Notes: generated by a model from the letters alone, not told the origin. 64,000 nucleotides of DNA from Bacillus stratosphericus (GCF_020524495.1 NZ_JAIVLB010000009.1:37744-101743); one strand, 5' to 3'. Positions 9,444 through 18,132 are shown, numbered from the stretch's first letter. Program-made: numbers and translations.

Positions 9444-9611
9444 TCTTTACTTCATTAAAAGTCAATTTGAAAATGAGAATATAATATCAAAATGATAGCT
9501 GTCAGCCCCTGAAAAATAATGTAAGACTGAGGATACTAGAGGCGATGTTTCTTTTCTCCTGCTTTTTTGGAAAAAACGACCTATCATTATTGATGATAGT
9601 TTGGAAAATAG

Positions 9612-9641
9612 TTGACATCCCCTATGAAAATCACCTAAAAT
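9612..9641 (+). promoter_or_regulatory. Likely SigA promoter of pdaC
   Basis: TTGACA at 9612-9617 and TAAAAT at 9636-9641 are separated by 18 bases and lie about 80 bases before the pdaC start. Just upstream, CTATCAT and ATGATAG form a small inverted repeat (9581-9599) of unknown role. Confidence 0.55.
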
Positions 9642-9723
9642 TACAAAAGCAAGTCAAATGTTATAAAGATATTACAAAGAGATGTCAAACGGATAAATAA
9701 TGACCCGTCATATGAGAGGAGAA

Positions 9724-11142
9724 ATGAAAGTTGTGTCAGTAAAGGGAAAATGGAGTATGATGCTATTTGCGCTTGCTATCGTCATTGGAGCAGTTGCTTT
9801 CTTTCAAAATCAGCAAGCAAGCGGTACAAAGAAGAAAAATGTGAAGCAGGATACAAATTATAAAAACGTCGAAATTGTCACCCTCGTAAATGACGGGAAA
9901 TTTATGAGATATGCAGTCAACTATCCTCTTTTTCATCAAAAAAAGCTAGATGACAAGATCCAAAGCTATGTAAATTCAGCATTAGAGCATTTCAAAAAGA
10001 CATTCAGTGAAGCAAAGGATATTGATCAAAACAAGCGCTTTGAACTGAATATTGATTATGACATGGTGCATTATGCTAAACAATCCGCTGCCATTCACTT
10101 TACGACCTATACCTATACAGGTCAGCAAAAAGGGACCACCCATAGTGTAACGATCAATTATGATTTTCAGAAAAAAGCCTTTCTGGACACAGAAGATTTA
10201 TTTCAGCCAAAAACGAATTATTTAAAGCAATTATCCTATATTACATACACAGAGCTTCAAAAGGATAAAACCTTATCTAAGGATCAATCTCTCCTTCAGA
10301 AAGGAACAGCCCCTACTACTCAAAACTTCAGTCAATTTGCCTTGAAAGAGAATTATGTAGAGTTTTATTTCCCAGCATCTCAGGTGGCCGCAGAGGATCT
10401 TGGCCCGCAAACGCTGGCGATCAAAAAGACGTTGCTGAAAGACATACTGAAGCCAGAATATATGAATAAGACAAAAAATCAGAATGAAATCAAAGAACCA
10501 AAACCAAAAAGAAAAGCCGTCGATCTGCCGCAAAAATCAGAGCTAGATCCGAACAAAAAATCCATTGCACTCACATTTGATGACGGCCCGAATCCAGAGA
10601 CAACCTCAAAAATTTTAGATGCGCTTAAGCAAAATAAAGGCCATGCCACCTTTTTCGTATTAGGCAGCAGGGTGCAATATTATCCCTGGATGCTTGCCGA
10701 TATTTTAAAAGGCGGGAATGAGATCGGAAATCATACATACAACCATCCTTTATTAACAAGACTTCCTCTTAAGCAAGCGGTGAAACAGGTAAAGGATACG
10801 CAGCAGCTGATTGAGAAAGCCAGCGGTTATACACCTTCGCAATTTAGACCGCCATATGGAGGAACAAATCAAGAAATCAATCAAGCGGTTGGGATGAACG
10901 TTTCTTTATGGGATATTGATCCTGAGGATTGGAAAATTCGTAACAGCGAGCAGATCACAAGCCTTGTTCTCTCACATGCAGCAGATGGCAGAACGGTATT
11001 AATGCACGATATCTATGACAGCTCAGCTCGAGCAGCAGTGAAGATCATACATGAGCTCACCAAACAAGGCTACCAGCTTGTCACAGTCAGTGAACTTGAA
11101 CAATTGAAAAAAGAACGAAACGAACCAACCCCTGTGCATTAA
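9724..11142 (+). CDS. pdaC: Peptidoglycan/polysaccharide deacetylase PdaC
   Basis: A secreted or membrane-anchored deacetylase of about 472 residues. It has an N-terminal signal-anchor (MMLFALAIVIGAVAFF), then the DUF4163/DUF3298 pair (residues ~50-250), a lysine-rich linker, and a C-terminal NodB domain. Metal and catalytic motifs are visible: TFDDGP, HTYNHP, RPPYG, DIDPEDW and LMHD. B. subtilis PdaC (YjeA) removes acetyl from N-acetylmuramic acid and from chito-oligomers, giving lysozyme resistance. I chose the ATG at 9724, although AGAGGAG lies very close to it; in-frame ATG 9700 and GTG 9733 are alternatives. A terminator follows directly. Confidence 0.88.
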   Translation: MKVVSVKGKWSMMLFALAIVIGAVAFFQNQQASGTKKKNVKQDTNYKNVEIVTLVNDGKFMRYAVNYPLFHQKKLDDKIQSYVNSALEHFKKTFSEAKDIDQNKRFELNIDYDMVHYAKQSAAIHFTTYTYTGQQKGTTHSVTINYDFQKKAFLDTEDLFQPKTNYLKQLSYITYTELQKDKTLSKDQSLLQKGTAPTTQNFSQFALKENYVEFYFPASQVAAEDLGPQTLAIKKTLLKDILKPEYMNKTKNQNEIKEPKPKRKAVDLPQKSELDPNKKSIALTFDDGPNPETTSKILDALKQNKGHATFFVLGSRVQYYPWMLADILKGGNEIGNHTYNHPLLTRLPLKQAVKQVKDTQQLIEKASGYTPSQFRPPYGGTNQEINQAVGMNVSLWDIDPEDWKIRNSEQITSLVLSHAADGRTVLMHDIYDSSARAAVKIIHELTKQGYQLVTVSELEQLKKERNEPTPVH

Positions 11143-11158
11143 ACACAGGGGCTTCTTT
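11129..11158 (+). terminator. pdaC terminator
   Basis: CCCCTGTG and CACAGGGG form an 8-pair stem with a CATTAAA loop, followed by CTTCTTTTA. The pdaC stop codon lies in the loop. The converging ABC-F gene ends right beside it. Confidence 0.85.
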
Positions 11159-12717
11159 TATGCCTCTAACGACTTCTTTTTTTTCAATAATGCTTGAAAT
11201 GTCTCTTCCAGCTCCTGAGATGGCTCTATACTTAAGCGGCTGATCACTTCAGACAACTGCATATCAATTAACAAAATCTCCTCTTCCCTCTTTGTCACAG
11301 CTTGCTTTTTTTCCTTTTGGTTATACTCTTCATATGTGCCATCAAACCGTTCAATGGTTCCTTCGTGAACATGCAGAATACGAGTGGCGACTTGCTTAAT
11401 GAGCCTCCGATCATGGGAGACAAACACAACGGTACCTGGGTAATCTTTTAAAAGTCCTTCAAGCGCTTCTACTGCCGCAAGATCTAAAAAGTTCGTCGGT
11501 TCATCAAGCATCAGGACATTAGCATCACTGACGAGTAGTTTCGCAAGCAAAGTCTTTACCCGTTCTCCCCCGCTTAACACACCAACTGGTTTATACACAT
11601 CATCTTCTCTAAATCCAAGTCTCGCTAAAACCGTTCGAATCACCGTCTCATCTTGAATAGCCTGTTCAAGCGCATTGTGTAAGATCGATTCATCTAGCTT
11701 CAGTCCTAAAAGATCCTGACTGAAATAGCCTATCTTGACAGCTTCTGAACGAGAGATATCGGGATGTCCGTTCACAAGCATTTGGAGAAATGTCGTTTTG
11801 CCGCTCCCATTCTTCCCGATGATGGCAACTTTGTCTCCGCCACTCACTTCAACATTCGCCTGCTTCCAAAGAATTTGATCACCAACTATTCCATCTACAT
11901 TATGGACCCGTAAGATGGTCCGGCTTGCCACTTCCTTCATCGTATTCTGAGTCATTTGAATGGGCTGTATGTCCTTTACTTTCTCGACCTTTTCTAATTT
12001 CTCCATTCTTGTTTCAATGGATTTGGCTGTTTTTTGAAGCTTTTTTTGCTTGTTTGCGTAGTAAGGTTTCGCAATTCTAGGTCCTGAGGATTTCAGTTTT
12101 TGGGATGTCTTTGTGGCTTTGTCGGCTTTTTTCATTTTCTTTTTCAGCGCATTCTCTAACTGTTTTTTCTTTTGTGTATAAGCCTCGTACGCTTCCACTT
12201 GCTGACGATGCGCCAGTTCTTTTTGCTGTGCAAAATGCGTGTAGTTGCCTTTGTATTGTTTGAGCATCCCATCATCTAGCTCCCAAATGTCTGTACATAC
12301 CGCATCTAAAAAAGTGCGATCATGTGAAACGACAATGAGGGCACCTTGGTAATCGCGTAACTTTCGTTCTAGCCATTCAATGTGCTCTGTATCTAAATGT
12401 GTCGTCGGTTCATCTGCTAATAAAAGGGCAGACGGACGACTTAGAGCTCTTTCAATATATGTCTGGGTTATCTCTCCACCACTCTTTCTGCCATCTGCTT
12501 TTTTCAGCTGAGGAAGCAGCGTACAGGTCGTTGTGGCAGCAAAAGTTCCACTGTCAGGTTTTTCTTGACGAGCCAGCACATGCAATAAAGTGGTTTTTCC
12601 ACTGCCATTTGTCCCCACAAGTCCAATGCGATCGCCTTGATGGATGGCAATCTCCTCTATATCAAATAACACCCGATCCTTTCGAAACACCTTTAACTGA
12701 TTGGCTTTCATTAACAT
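11158..12717 (-). CDS. ABC-F ATPase, antibiotic-resistance (ribosome protection) type
   Basis: A soluble protein of about 519 residues with two ABC domains and no membrane segments. ABC1 has Walker A GTNGSGKTTLL, a degenerate signature KSGGEITQ and Walker B LLLADEPTTHLD. A lysine-rich interdomain linker of about 85 residues follows, then ABC2 with GKNGSGKTTFL, LSGGERVKT and VLMLDEPTNFLD. A long charged linker and weak ABC1 signature suit the Vga/Msr/VmlR group, which removes ribosome-bound antibiotics (macrolides, lincosamides, streptogramins or pleuromutilins). The drug class cannot be read. I chose the ATG at 12717 because GGGGAGG precedes it. An in-frame TTG upstream would run through the terminator hairpin and is unlikely. 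Confidence 0.82.
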   Translation of the reverse strand: MLMKANQLKVFRKDRVLFDIEEIAIHQGDRIGLVGTNGSGKTTLLHVLARQEKPDSGTFAATTTCTLLPQLKKADGRKSGGEITQTYIERALSRPSALLLADEPTTHLDTEHIEWLERKLRDYQGALIVVSHDRTFLDAVCTDIWELDDGMLKQYKGNYTHFAQQKELAHRQQVEAYEAYTQKKKQLENALKKKMKKADKATKTSQKLKSSGPRIAKPYYANKQKKLQKTAKSIETRMEKLEKVEKVKDIQPIQMTQNTMKEVASRTILRVHNVDGIVGDQILWKQANVEVSGGDKVAIIGKNGSGKTTFLQMLVNGHPDISRSEAVKIGYFSQDLLGLKLDESILHNALEQAIQDETVIRTVLARLGFREDDVYKPVGVLSGGERVKTLLAKLLVSDANVLMLDEPTNFLDLAAVEALEGLLKDYPGTVVFVSHDRRLIKQVATRILHVHEGTIERFDGTYEEYNQKEKKQAVTKREEEILLIDMQLSEVISRLSIEPSQELEETFQALLKKKKSLEA

Positions 12718-12748
12718 CCCATCCTCCCCTTTCATATCAGAAGACATG

Positions 12749-12896
12749 AAAAAGCCTCCCATTCTCAGAATAGGAGGCAAATTGGTGTACAAAAATAAGC
12801 GTATTGATACAGAATGACATGCCTTTCATCAAATGAACACAAATTCCCCGTATCAATCACCTCATTCCTTGATTCCCAAGCTGTACCATCCTATTC
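12749..12896 (-). promoter_or_regulatory. Leader attenuator of the ABC-F gene
   Basis: On the minus strand the leader has a terminator (12754-12778: GCCTCC and GGGAGGC around ATTCTGAGAAT, then a T-run at 12749-12753) 32 bases before the ABC-F start. Upstream, GAATAGGA (12889-12896) is the exact complement of TCCTATTC in the terminator's 5' arm and could act as an anti-terminator. A second inverted repeat pairs ATTGATAC (12850-12857) with GTATCAAT (12803-12810). A 27-codon open frame beginning MSFCINTLIF (ATG at 12820) reads through the terminator and stops before the gene. Ribosome-mediated attenuation is known for several Firmicute ABC-F genes; here it is inferred. Confidence 0.65.
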
Positions 12897-13033
12897 CGAA
12901 GCTAAAAAATGAAAACGCAGCAAACATGGCAACACATGTCGTTTCTTACTGCCTTCGTTCTTTCATTTTGCTTACAGGTCATAGGATTAGTACTTCATTG
13001 CATTGGGTCACCCTTCCATCGTTTGTTACGTAT

Positions 13034-13062
13034 ACGATAAAAGATTGGTTATTTTTTGTCAA
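13034..13062 (-). promoter_or_regulatory. SigA promoter of the ABC-F leader
   Basis: On the minus strand TTGACA (13057-13062) and TATCGT (13034-13039) are 17 bases apart. This places the start of transcription near 13027, about 310 bases before the ABC-F start codon, which is long enough for the attenuator. Very short start-stop frames such as MKERRQ also occur in the leader. Confidence 0.65.
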
Positions 13063-13144
13063 GCCTGAAAAGACATGAGTTTAATCATTATTGTAATATA
13101 GGTATAAAAAAGATCTTCGGTACCAACGTAATTGGCATCGTAGT

Positions 13145-13300
13145 TCAAGTGTAGTCTCTGATGGTTCTTTCTCTAAAGTTCTGCGCAGTCATTACGGTTA
13201 TAACCGCATCTAATGCGTCTTGTATTGTCGTGAATGATGAACGAATCCGATCGCTACTTCCGTTGCGCCTATTCCCTTTCCGTCTTCTTGTGATCGCCAT
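13145..13300 (-). pseudogene. Truncated integrase-like N-terminus next to tRNA-Arg
   Basis: A 51-residue frame starting MAITRRRKGNRR with a good GGGAGG site. The segment TTIQDALDAVITVMTAQ followed by RERTIRDY resembles the N-terminal SAM-like DNA-binding domain of tyrosine recombinases, where RTIRDY normally leads into the arm-binding helices. It ends abruptly at a stop codon, and no catalytic domain (R-H-R-Y) follows. Its place just downstream of a tRNA gene fits a relic of an integrated element. Family assignment rests on a short stretch, so it could also be an unrelated small protein. Confidence 0.4.
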
Positions 13301-13465
13301 AATAAAAAGCCTCCCGGAAATTATTCCGCAAAGCTTCGTAGAGAATCGGTCTAGGTTGTCCGCAAAGACACGAAATCGGATAAAAACGAATGTCCTTTTC
13401 TTCCCTGATCGTGGCATTAACGGACCGTTGGAAAACGTTGATATAACGGGCGTTAAACGTTAGGA

Positions 13466-13541
13466 CGCGCTCGGAGGGATTCGAACCCCCGGCAGACGTG
13501 GTACCGGAAACCACCGCTCTATCCAACTGAGCTACGAGCGC
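13466..13541 (-). tRNA. tRNA-Arg (anticodon CCG)
   Basis: The minus strand folds as a standard 76-base tRNA: acceptor GCGCTCG/CGAGCGC, D-arm GCTC/GAGC, anticodon stem GTGGT/ACCAC with loop TTCCGGT (anticodon CCG, reading CGG), T-arm GGGGGTTCGAATCCC, discriminator G. CCA is not encoded. A promoter TTGCTT-17-TATAAT (13573-13601) lies upstream. It matches the single tRNA-Arg beside clpP in B. subtilis. Confidence 0.95.
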
Positions 13542-13572
13542 ACGATATGTTTTTTGAACGTCAGCATAACAA

Positions 13573-13601
13573 ATTATAAGGGAAATGTTGCAAAAAAGCA
13601 A
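13573..13601 (-). promoter_or_regulatory. SigA promoter of tRNA-Arg
   Basis: On the minus strand TTGCTT (13596-13601) and a perfect TATAAT (13573-13578) are 17 bases apart and end about 32 bases before the tRNA. Confidence 0.75.
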
Positions 13602-13725
13602 TGATTAATCATCAGTCGTGATGATGTATTTTCTTCTTTCAGATACATATACTCATATGATGGTTTTAAGTGGAATGATTTTGGGAAAAATGGATAAGGG
13701 TATTTGATTTTAGGTCAGCATTTTG

Positions 13726-13755
13726 TTTGACCTTTATTGACCAAAAATGTATCAT
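13726..13755 (+). promoter_or_regulatory. clpP promoter with CtsR operator
   Basis: TTTGACC and ATTGACC in tandem (13726-13742) match the CtsR heptad repeat with one mismatch. They overlap a SigA promoter: TTGACC (13727-13732), 17 bases, TATCAT (13750-13755). CtsR repression of clpP with release under heat stress is established in Bacillus. The arrangement, operator over the -35, fits direct repression. Confidence 0.85.
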
Positions 13756-13793
13756 TGAATTACATACTACCTAAAAGGTGAAGGAGGAACATT

Positions 13794-14390
13794 ATGAATT
13801 TAATACCTACAGTCATTGAACAAACAAATCGTGGGGAAAGAGCTTACGACATTTATTCTCGTCTTTTAAAAGACCGTATCATCATGCTTGGTTCTGCGAT
13901 TGATGACAATGTTGCCAACTCCATCGTGTCACAGCTTCTTTTCTTAGAAGCCGAAGATCCAGAAAAAGATATTTCTATCTACATTAACAGCCCTGGCGGT
14001 TCTATCACAGCTGGTATGGCCATTTACGATACGATGCAATTTATTAAACCAAAGGTATCAACTATTTGTATTGGTATGGCTGCATCAATGGGTGCGTTCC
14101 TGCTTGCTGCTGGTGAAAAAGGTAAGCGTTATGCCCTTCCAAACAGTGAAGTCATGATTCACCAACCACTAGGCGGTGCCCAAGGTCAAGCAACAGAAAT
14201 TGAAATTGCGGCAAAACGAATCCTTTCTTTACGCGATAAACTGAACCAAGTACTTGCTGAACGTACTGGTCAACCAATTGAAGTCATTGAGCGCGATACA
14301 GATCGTGACAACTTCAAAACAGCGGAAGAAGCACTTAAATATGGACTCATTGACAAAGTCTTGACCCGTAATACAGAAGACCAAAAATAG
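13794..14390 (+). CDS. clpP: ATP-dependent Clp protease proteolytic subunit
   Basis: A 198-residue serine protease subunit that forms a double heptameric barrel and works with ClpC, ClpX or ClpE in the cytoplasm. The catalytic triad is visible: Ser98 in GMAASMGAF, His123 in MIHQPLGG, and the Asp near residue 172 in ERDTDRDNF. Length and N-terminus ([20 protein letters not shown]) are those of Bacillus ClpP. The ribosome site is AAGGAGG. Controlled by the CtsR operator upstream, and followed by a strong terminator. Confidence 0.98.
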   Translation: MNLIPTVIEQTNRGERAYDIYSRLLKDRIIMLGSAIDDNVANSIVSQLLFLEAEDPEKDISIYINSPGGSITAGMAIYDTMQFIKPKVSTICIGMAASMGAFLLAAGEKGKRYALPNSEVMIHQPLGGAQGQATEIEIAAKRILSLRDKLNQVLAERTGQPIEVIERDTDRDNFKTAEEALKYGLIDKVLTRNTEDQK

Positions 14391-14400
14391 TCACAGAACC

Positions 14401-14434
14401 AACCGTCTGTTTCTTTGAACAGACGGTTTTTTGT
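14401..14434 (+). terminator. clpP terminator
   Basis: AACCGTCTGTT and AACAGACGGTT form an 11-pair stem with a TCTTTG loop, followed by TTTTTGTTG. Confidence 0.9.
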
Positions 14435-14446
14435 TGTTCAAATGCT

Positions 14447-15025
14447 TTAAGACAGCTCCGTCCATTTCTGCTGAAGAGAAGGTGTTTGATAAGAAGCCAT
14501 CTGTGAAATTAATGCTTCCGGCTCTCCGGAAGCATTCAATAATTGAAGGTGTGATTCATTTGAAAAGCCTTCCTGTACACTGAATGTCACCATATCAAGG
14601 AGCGGCTTGAAATAGTCATTCACTTGATACAATCCGATTGGCTTTTGGTGAATTCCGATTTGTGACCAGCAAAGCACCTCAAATAATTCTTCATATGTAC
14701 CAAAACCACCTGGCATGGCAATAAATCCATCGGCCAGCTTGCTCATTTTCGCTTTTCGTTCATGCATCCCTTTTACTTCTATTAATTCTGATAGCTCTTG
14801 ATGAACAACCTCTCCTCTAAAAAGCCCTTTTGGCATGACGCCGATCACATGCCCGCCATTTTTCAATACCTCATCCGCAATGACTCCCATTAATCCAATT
14901 CGTGAGCCGCCGTATACAAGACGGATTCCCTGCTCTGCCATATAAGCGCCCAGCTCGACAGCCTTTTGTTTGTATATGTCATTCACACCTGGATTTGAAC
15001 CAGCAAACACACAAATCGTTTTCAT
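14447..15025 (-). CDS. yvdD: LOG-family nucleotide phosphoribohydrolase YvdD
   Basis: A 192-residue Rossmann-like enzyme of the LOG/'lysine decarboxylase-like' family. It has the hallmark [12 protein letters not shown] near residue 100, plus [11 protein letters not shown] and GVMPKGLF. Plant and bacterial LOGs hydrolyse nucleoside 5'-monophosphates, releasing the base and ribose-5-phosphate; the 'lysine decarboxylase' label is historical. I moved the start to the ATG at 15025 ([11 protein letters not shown]) because GGAGC lies seven bases upstream and B. subtilis YvdD starts there. It converges with clpP and is divergent from yvdC. Confidence 0.88.
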   Translation of the reverse strand: MKTICVFAGSNPGVNDIYKQKAVELGAYMAEQGIRLVYGGSRIGLMGVIADEVLKNGGHVIGVMPKGLFRGEVVHQELSELIEVKGMHERKAKMSKLADGFIAMPGGFGTYEELFEVLCWSQIGIHQKPIGLYQVNDYFKPLLDMVTFSVQEGFSNESHLQLLNASGEPEALISQMASYQTPSLQQKWTELS

Positions 15026-15160
15026 CAAAACAGCTCCATCTCTCTCTATGATTTTTTCACCCACTCATTCTACTATAGATGATTGTAAAAAAACAGCCAC
15101 TTTGTCTATATATAGTGTAGAATTAATAGATGAACACCATATAAGGAGCTGTACGAAAAT

Positions 15161-15502
15161 ATGCAAATAACTGAGATGGAAAAGTGGATCAAGGATTTTT
15201 ACGAAATGAGAAAATGGACAGAATACGGGCCGTTTATCCGATTAGGCTTCCTCATGGAAGAAACGGGAGAACTCGCTCGTGCCGTCAGAGCAGTAGAAAT
15301 TGGGCGCGATCGGCCTGATGAGCAAATACAAGAGGCATCTCAGTTAAAAAAGGAACTCATTGAAGAGATGGGAGATGTGTTAGGGAATTTACTCGTTTTA
15401 GCTGATCTCTATGATGTGTCATTAGAAGAGGTCTTTTCCTCTCATCAACAGAAACTTACACAGCGTTTTTCTGGTGAGAAAGAGCAGGCAAAAAGCTTAT
15501 AG
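15161..15502 (+). CDS. yvdC: MazG-like NTP pyrophosphohydrolase YvdC
   Basis: A 113-residue all-alpha protein of the MazG/dUTPase-like superfamily. The metal-binding glutamates are seen in FLMEETGELARAV near residue 30, and the second EXXD pattern in LIEEMGDVLGNLL near residue 75. Such proteins hydrolyse non-canonical nucleoside triphosphates to the monophosphate and pyrophosphate. The start has an AAGGAGC site. The gene is divergent from yvdD, as in B. subtilis. Substrate is unknown. Confidence 0.85.
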   Translation: MQITEMEKWIKDFYEMRKWTEYGPFIRLGFLMEETGELARAVRAVEIGRDRPDEQIQEASQLKKELIEEMGDVLGNLLVLADLYDVSLEEVFSSHQQKLTQRFSGEKEQAKSL

Positions 15503-15840
15503 GTGCTGTGGCGAAATATCATCGGTTCGTTCAAAGAAATGCTGCTTTCCGATGTGATGAAAAAGACCCGTACGATGCAAAAGCTTTCGATGTGATTGAA
15601 GCCCAACAATCATGAGTTTTCCATATGATGCTTTAAACGATTGGAGATAAAAAGTTACTACCAGTCTCTTTATCGGTAATTCTAAATGAATACCCATCTG
15701 GAGCGTAAACTGACAAAGAAAATTAAATGACTCATTCGCTTCTTTTATCATTCCAGTGAAAAAGTCATCATTCAAATAGCTATTAGGAACAATAAGAGCT
15801 AATATTCCCTCTGCGCCATTTTTCTTAATAAAGCGGGCAA
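15497..15840 (-). pseudogene. Decayed gene of uncertain family
   Basis: The minus strand has protein-like stretches split between frames. One frame reads FIKKNGAEGILALIVPNSYL and runs on as a 92-codon frame beginning NDDFFTGMIKEANESF. Another frame in the middle reads VYAPDGYSFRITDKETG, which resembles a glyoxalase-like segment. No frame covers the region cleanly, and the upstream end hits a stop. I cannot name the family. B. subtilis carries yvdB/yvdA at this junction, but the remnant is not recognisably either. It may simply be non-coding. Confidence 0.3.
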
Positions 15841-15894
15841 TTTATCAAAGCCGATCTTCTGTAAAAAGGCTGATTGAAGAATCAACATTCTCTC

Positions 15895-15928
15895 CTAAAA
15901 AACTGAGCCCTTGAAGAGACTCAGTTTT
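15895..15928 (-). terminator. crh operon terminator
   Basis: On the minus strand AAAACTGAG and CTCAGTTTT form a stem with a loop of about 12 bases, followed by a T-run. The crh stop codon is inside the 5' arm. Confidence 0.8.
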
Positions 15929-16178
15929 CTTGATTGATAAAATCTGTTAACGCATCCATGGCTTCCTGTTCATCCGCGCCATTTGCTAGCAGTGTGACGG
16001 TGACCCCAGAGCTGATCGCAAGACTCATAAGCCCCATAATACTCTTCGCATTGACCTTTTTCCCATCTTTCTCTAAAAAAATATCCGCACCAAAGCGATT
16101 GGCTTCTTGAACGAACAAAGCAGCCGGTCGTGCCTGCAAACCTGTTTTCAACTGAATTGTGACCGTTTTTTCCACCAT
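15921..16178 (-). CDS. crh: Catabolite repression HPr-like protein Crh
   Basis: An 85-residue HPr paralogue. Position 15 is glutamine (TGLQARPA) instead of the PEP-phosphorylated histidine of HPr, so it cannot serve in sugar transport. Ser46 is present (NAKSIMGLMS) and is the site phosphorylated by HprK, which is encoded in this window at 35.8 kb. P-Ser-Crh is a CcpA co-repressor and also binds GlmR and metabolic enzymes. It is the last gene of the yvcI-rapZ-glmR-whiA-crh cluster. Confidence 0.97.
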   Translation of the reverse strand: MVEKTVTIQLKTGLQARPAALFVQEANRFGADIFLEKDGKKVNAKSIMGLMSLAISSGVTVTLLANGADEQEAMDALTDFINQEN

Positions 16179-16204
16179 ATCATCTGCCTCCTTTTTTGAT
16201 TTCC

Positions 16205-17155
16205 CTATTTGAGTGTAACAGCTTGTCCATTTCGTAATTGTTCTGCAATTTGGTCTAGTTTTCTTAAGCGGTGGTTAATGCCTGATTTGCTGATCTTCCC
16301 GCTTTCCACCATTTCGCCAAGTTCCTTTAGCGTGACTTCTTGATAGTCAATTCGCAGTTTAGCAATTTCACGCAGCTTATCCGGCAGGGCATCCAGTCCA
16401 ATTTTTTCATCAATGAATTGAATGTTCTCGACCTGACGCAGTGAGGCACCGATTGTTTTATTCAAGTTTGCTGTTTCACAATTGACAAGACGGTTAACCG
16501 AATTCCTCATATCACGGACGATTCTCACGTCTTCAAAGCGAAGCAATGAGTTATGAGCACCCACGACACTGAGAAATTCCGTAATTTTTTCAGCTTCTTT
16601 CATGTACGTAATATACCCTTTTTTGCGCTCAAGTGTTTTACTGTTAAGATGGAATTGATTCATTAGCTCACAAAGGGCATCATTATGTTCTTTATATAGT
16701 GAAAAAATCTCAAGGTGATAGGAGGATGTTTCTGGATTATTGACAGAACCTCCTGCTAAAAAGGCCCCTCTCATATAGGAGCGCTTGCAGCATCTTTTCT
16801 TCACAAGCTCTTCTGAAATATTACGCTCAAATACAAATTGTCCGCCTAATATTTTCAAATCCTCTAAAATGGTTTTCGCTCGTTCTACCAGTCTGACAAT
16901 ATACACATTATTCTTTTTTAACCTCATTTTTTTACGGACGAGCAGCTCGACTGTCACATCATACTTCTTTTTCAAAAGGGTATAAATACGTCTTGCAATA
17001 GCTGCGTTCTCTGTCTGTATATCTAAAATCAATTTCCGATTAGAGAAAGATAAAGAACCGTTCATACGGATGAGGGCAGAAAGCTCTGCTTTTGTGCAGC
17101 AGTCCTTCACGTCCAGATTAGTCAACTCTTTTTTTGTTTCTGATGCAAATGACAT
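16205..17155 (-). CDS. whiA: WhiA, cell division/morphology DNA-binding protein
   Basis: A 316-residue protein with an N-terminal degenerate LAGLIDADG endonuclease-like fold and a C-terminal helix-turn-helix ([24 protein letters not shown]). It starts [12 protein letters not shown], identical in form to B. subtilis WhiA. I chose the ATG at 17155, preceded by GGTGG; an upstream in-frame start would add five residues. In Bacillus WhiA affects division and nucleoid segregation genetically with FtsZ regulators and GlmR. It is co-transcribed with glmR and crh. Confidence 0.95.
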   Translation of the reverse strand: MSFASETKKELTNLDVKDCCTKAELSALIRMNGSLSFSNRKLILDIQTENAAIARRIYTLLKKKYDVTVELLVRKKMRLKKNNVYIVRLVERAKTILEDLKILGGQFVFERNISEELVKKRCCKRSYMRGAFLAGGSVNNPETSSYHLEIFSLYKEHNDALCELMNQFHLNSKTLERKKGYITYMKEAEKITEFLSVVGAHNSLLRFEDVRIVRDMRNSVNRLVNCETANLNKTIGASLRQVENIQFIDEKIGLDALPDKLREIAKLRIDYQEVTLKELGEMVESGKISKSGINHRLRKLDQIAEQLRNGQAVTLK

Positions 17156-17172
17156 CCTTGCCACCCCCATTC

Positions 17173-18132
17173 CTATTTTTTCTGATGCAGCAGATCGACG
17201 AGCAGTGAGGCTACTTTCAGTGTGTCGTGACGTATCACATTCTGGTCATATGTAATGATTTCTCCAGGAATGACTTCCAGTCCCATTGCTTTGAGTACAT
17301 CTGTGTCGAATTGTACAGGCTGTGCCTGTTCTTCTGCATATCTTGCTTTGATTTCTTCTGGAATTTCTTTATTGTTGACAAAAATGGTGTCAATAAATGA
17401 CTGGTTCATATGATGGTTTAATGCCTGCACATGATCAGCTGCGCTATAGAAAAGCGTTTCCCCTGGCTGCGTCATGACATTGCAAATATATACTTTTTTC
17501 GCCTTTGAGCAAATGACTTCTTCTCCAATATGCGGTACAAGCAAATTGGGCAAAATACTCGTGTACAAGCTGCCAGGACCAATGACGATCAAATCAGCCT
17601 CACGAATGACTTGAATGGATTCTGGGAGCGGTTTAATGGTATTTGGTGTGAGGAAGACTCGTTTAATCCTTTCACCATAGGTTGGGATTTTCGATTCTCC
17701 TGTGACCACTTGCCCGTTTTCTAATTCTGCATGAAGTACAACACTTGAATTCGCTGCTGGCAATACTTTTCCTCTCACATTTAAGACCTTGCTCATTTCT
17801 GTGACGGCATGAAAAAAATCACCGGTTACATTTGTCATAGCCGCAAGAATGAGATTGCCGAGAGAGTGGCCTGTTAAGTCATTCCCTTTGTTAAAACGGT
17901 GCTGAAATAAATCTTCCACAAGCGGCTCAACATCAGAAAGGGCCGCGAGCACATTTCGAATATCACCGGGAGGCGGGATATTCAAATCATGGCGCAGTCT
18001 GCCTGAGCTGCCTCCATCATCAGCAACCGTCACAATGGCGGTAATGTCCACTGGTTTTGTTTTTAGCCCTCTCAGTAAAACAGATAAGCCAGTGCCTCCA
18101 CCAAGAATGACAACCTTTGGTAGTGTCGTCAT
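17173..18132 (-). CDS. glmR: GlmR (YvcK), gluconeogenic growth factor
   Basis: A 319-residue protein of the CofD/YvcK family. It has the phosphate-binding loop [15 protein letters not shown] at the N-terminus, [14 protein letters not shown] near residue 35, and a conserved [15 protein letters not shown] near residue 180. GlmR binds UDP-GlcNAc and stimulates GlmS, directing carbon into peptidoglycan when cells grow on gluconeogenic carbon. It ends 17 bases before whiA and begins directly after rapZ, so the three are translated together. Confidence 0.95.
   Translation of the reverse strand: MTTLPKVVILGGGTGLSVLLRGLKTKPVDITAIVTVADDGGSSGRLRHDLNIPPPGDIRNVLAALSDVEPLVEDLFQHRFNKGNDLTGHSLGNLILAAMTNVTGDFFHAVTEMSKVLNVRGKVLPAANSSVVLHAELENGQVVTGESKIPTYGERIKRVFLTPNTIKPLPESIQVIREADLIVIGPGSLYTSILPNLLVPHIGEEVICSKAKKVYICNVMTQPGETLFYSAADHVQALNHHMNQSFIDTIFVNNKEIPEEIKARYAEEQAQPVQFDTDVLKAMGLEVIPGEIITYDQNVIRHDTLKVASLLVDLLHQKK

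Noticed and set aside
12833..13078. 81-codon plus-strand frame beginning NTNSPYQSPHSL
   Set aside because: It covers the ABC-F leader and promoter on the other strand, has no ribosome site and unusual composition.
13161..13601. Two ~100-codon frames over the tRNA-Arg and integrase stub
   Set aside because: They run through the tRNA gene, so they cannot be real coding regions as drawn.
15497..15775. STAS-domain (sulfate permease yvdB) remnant
   Set aside because: The C-terminal wording at first looked STAS-like and yvdB is expected here, but another frame gives an equally convincing unrelated match, so I did not name the family.
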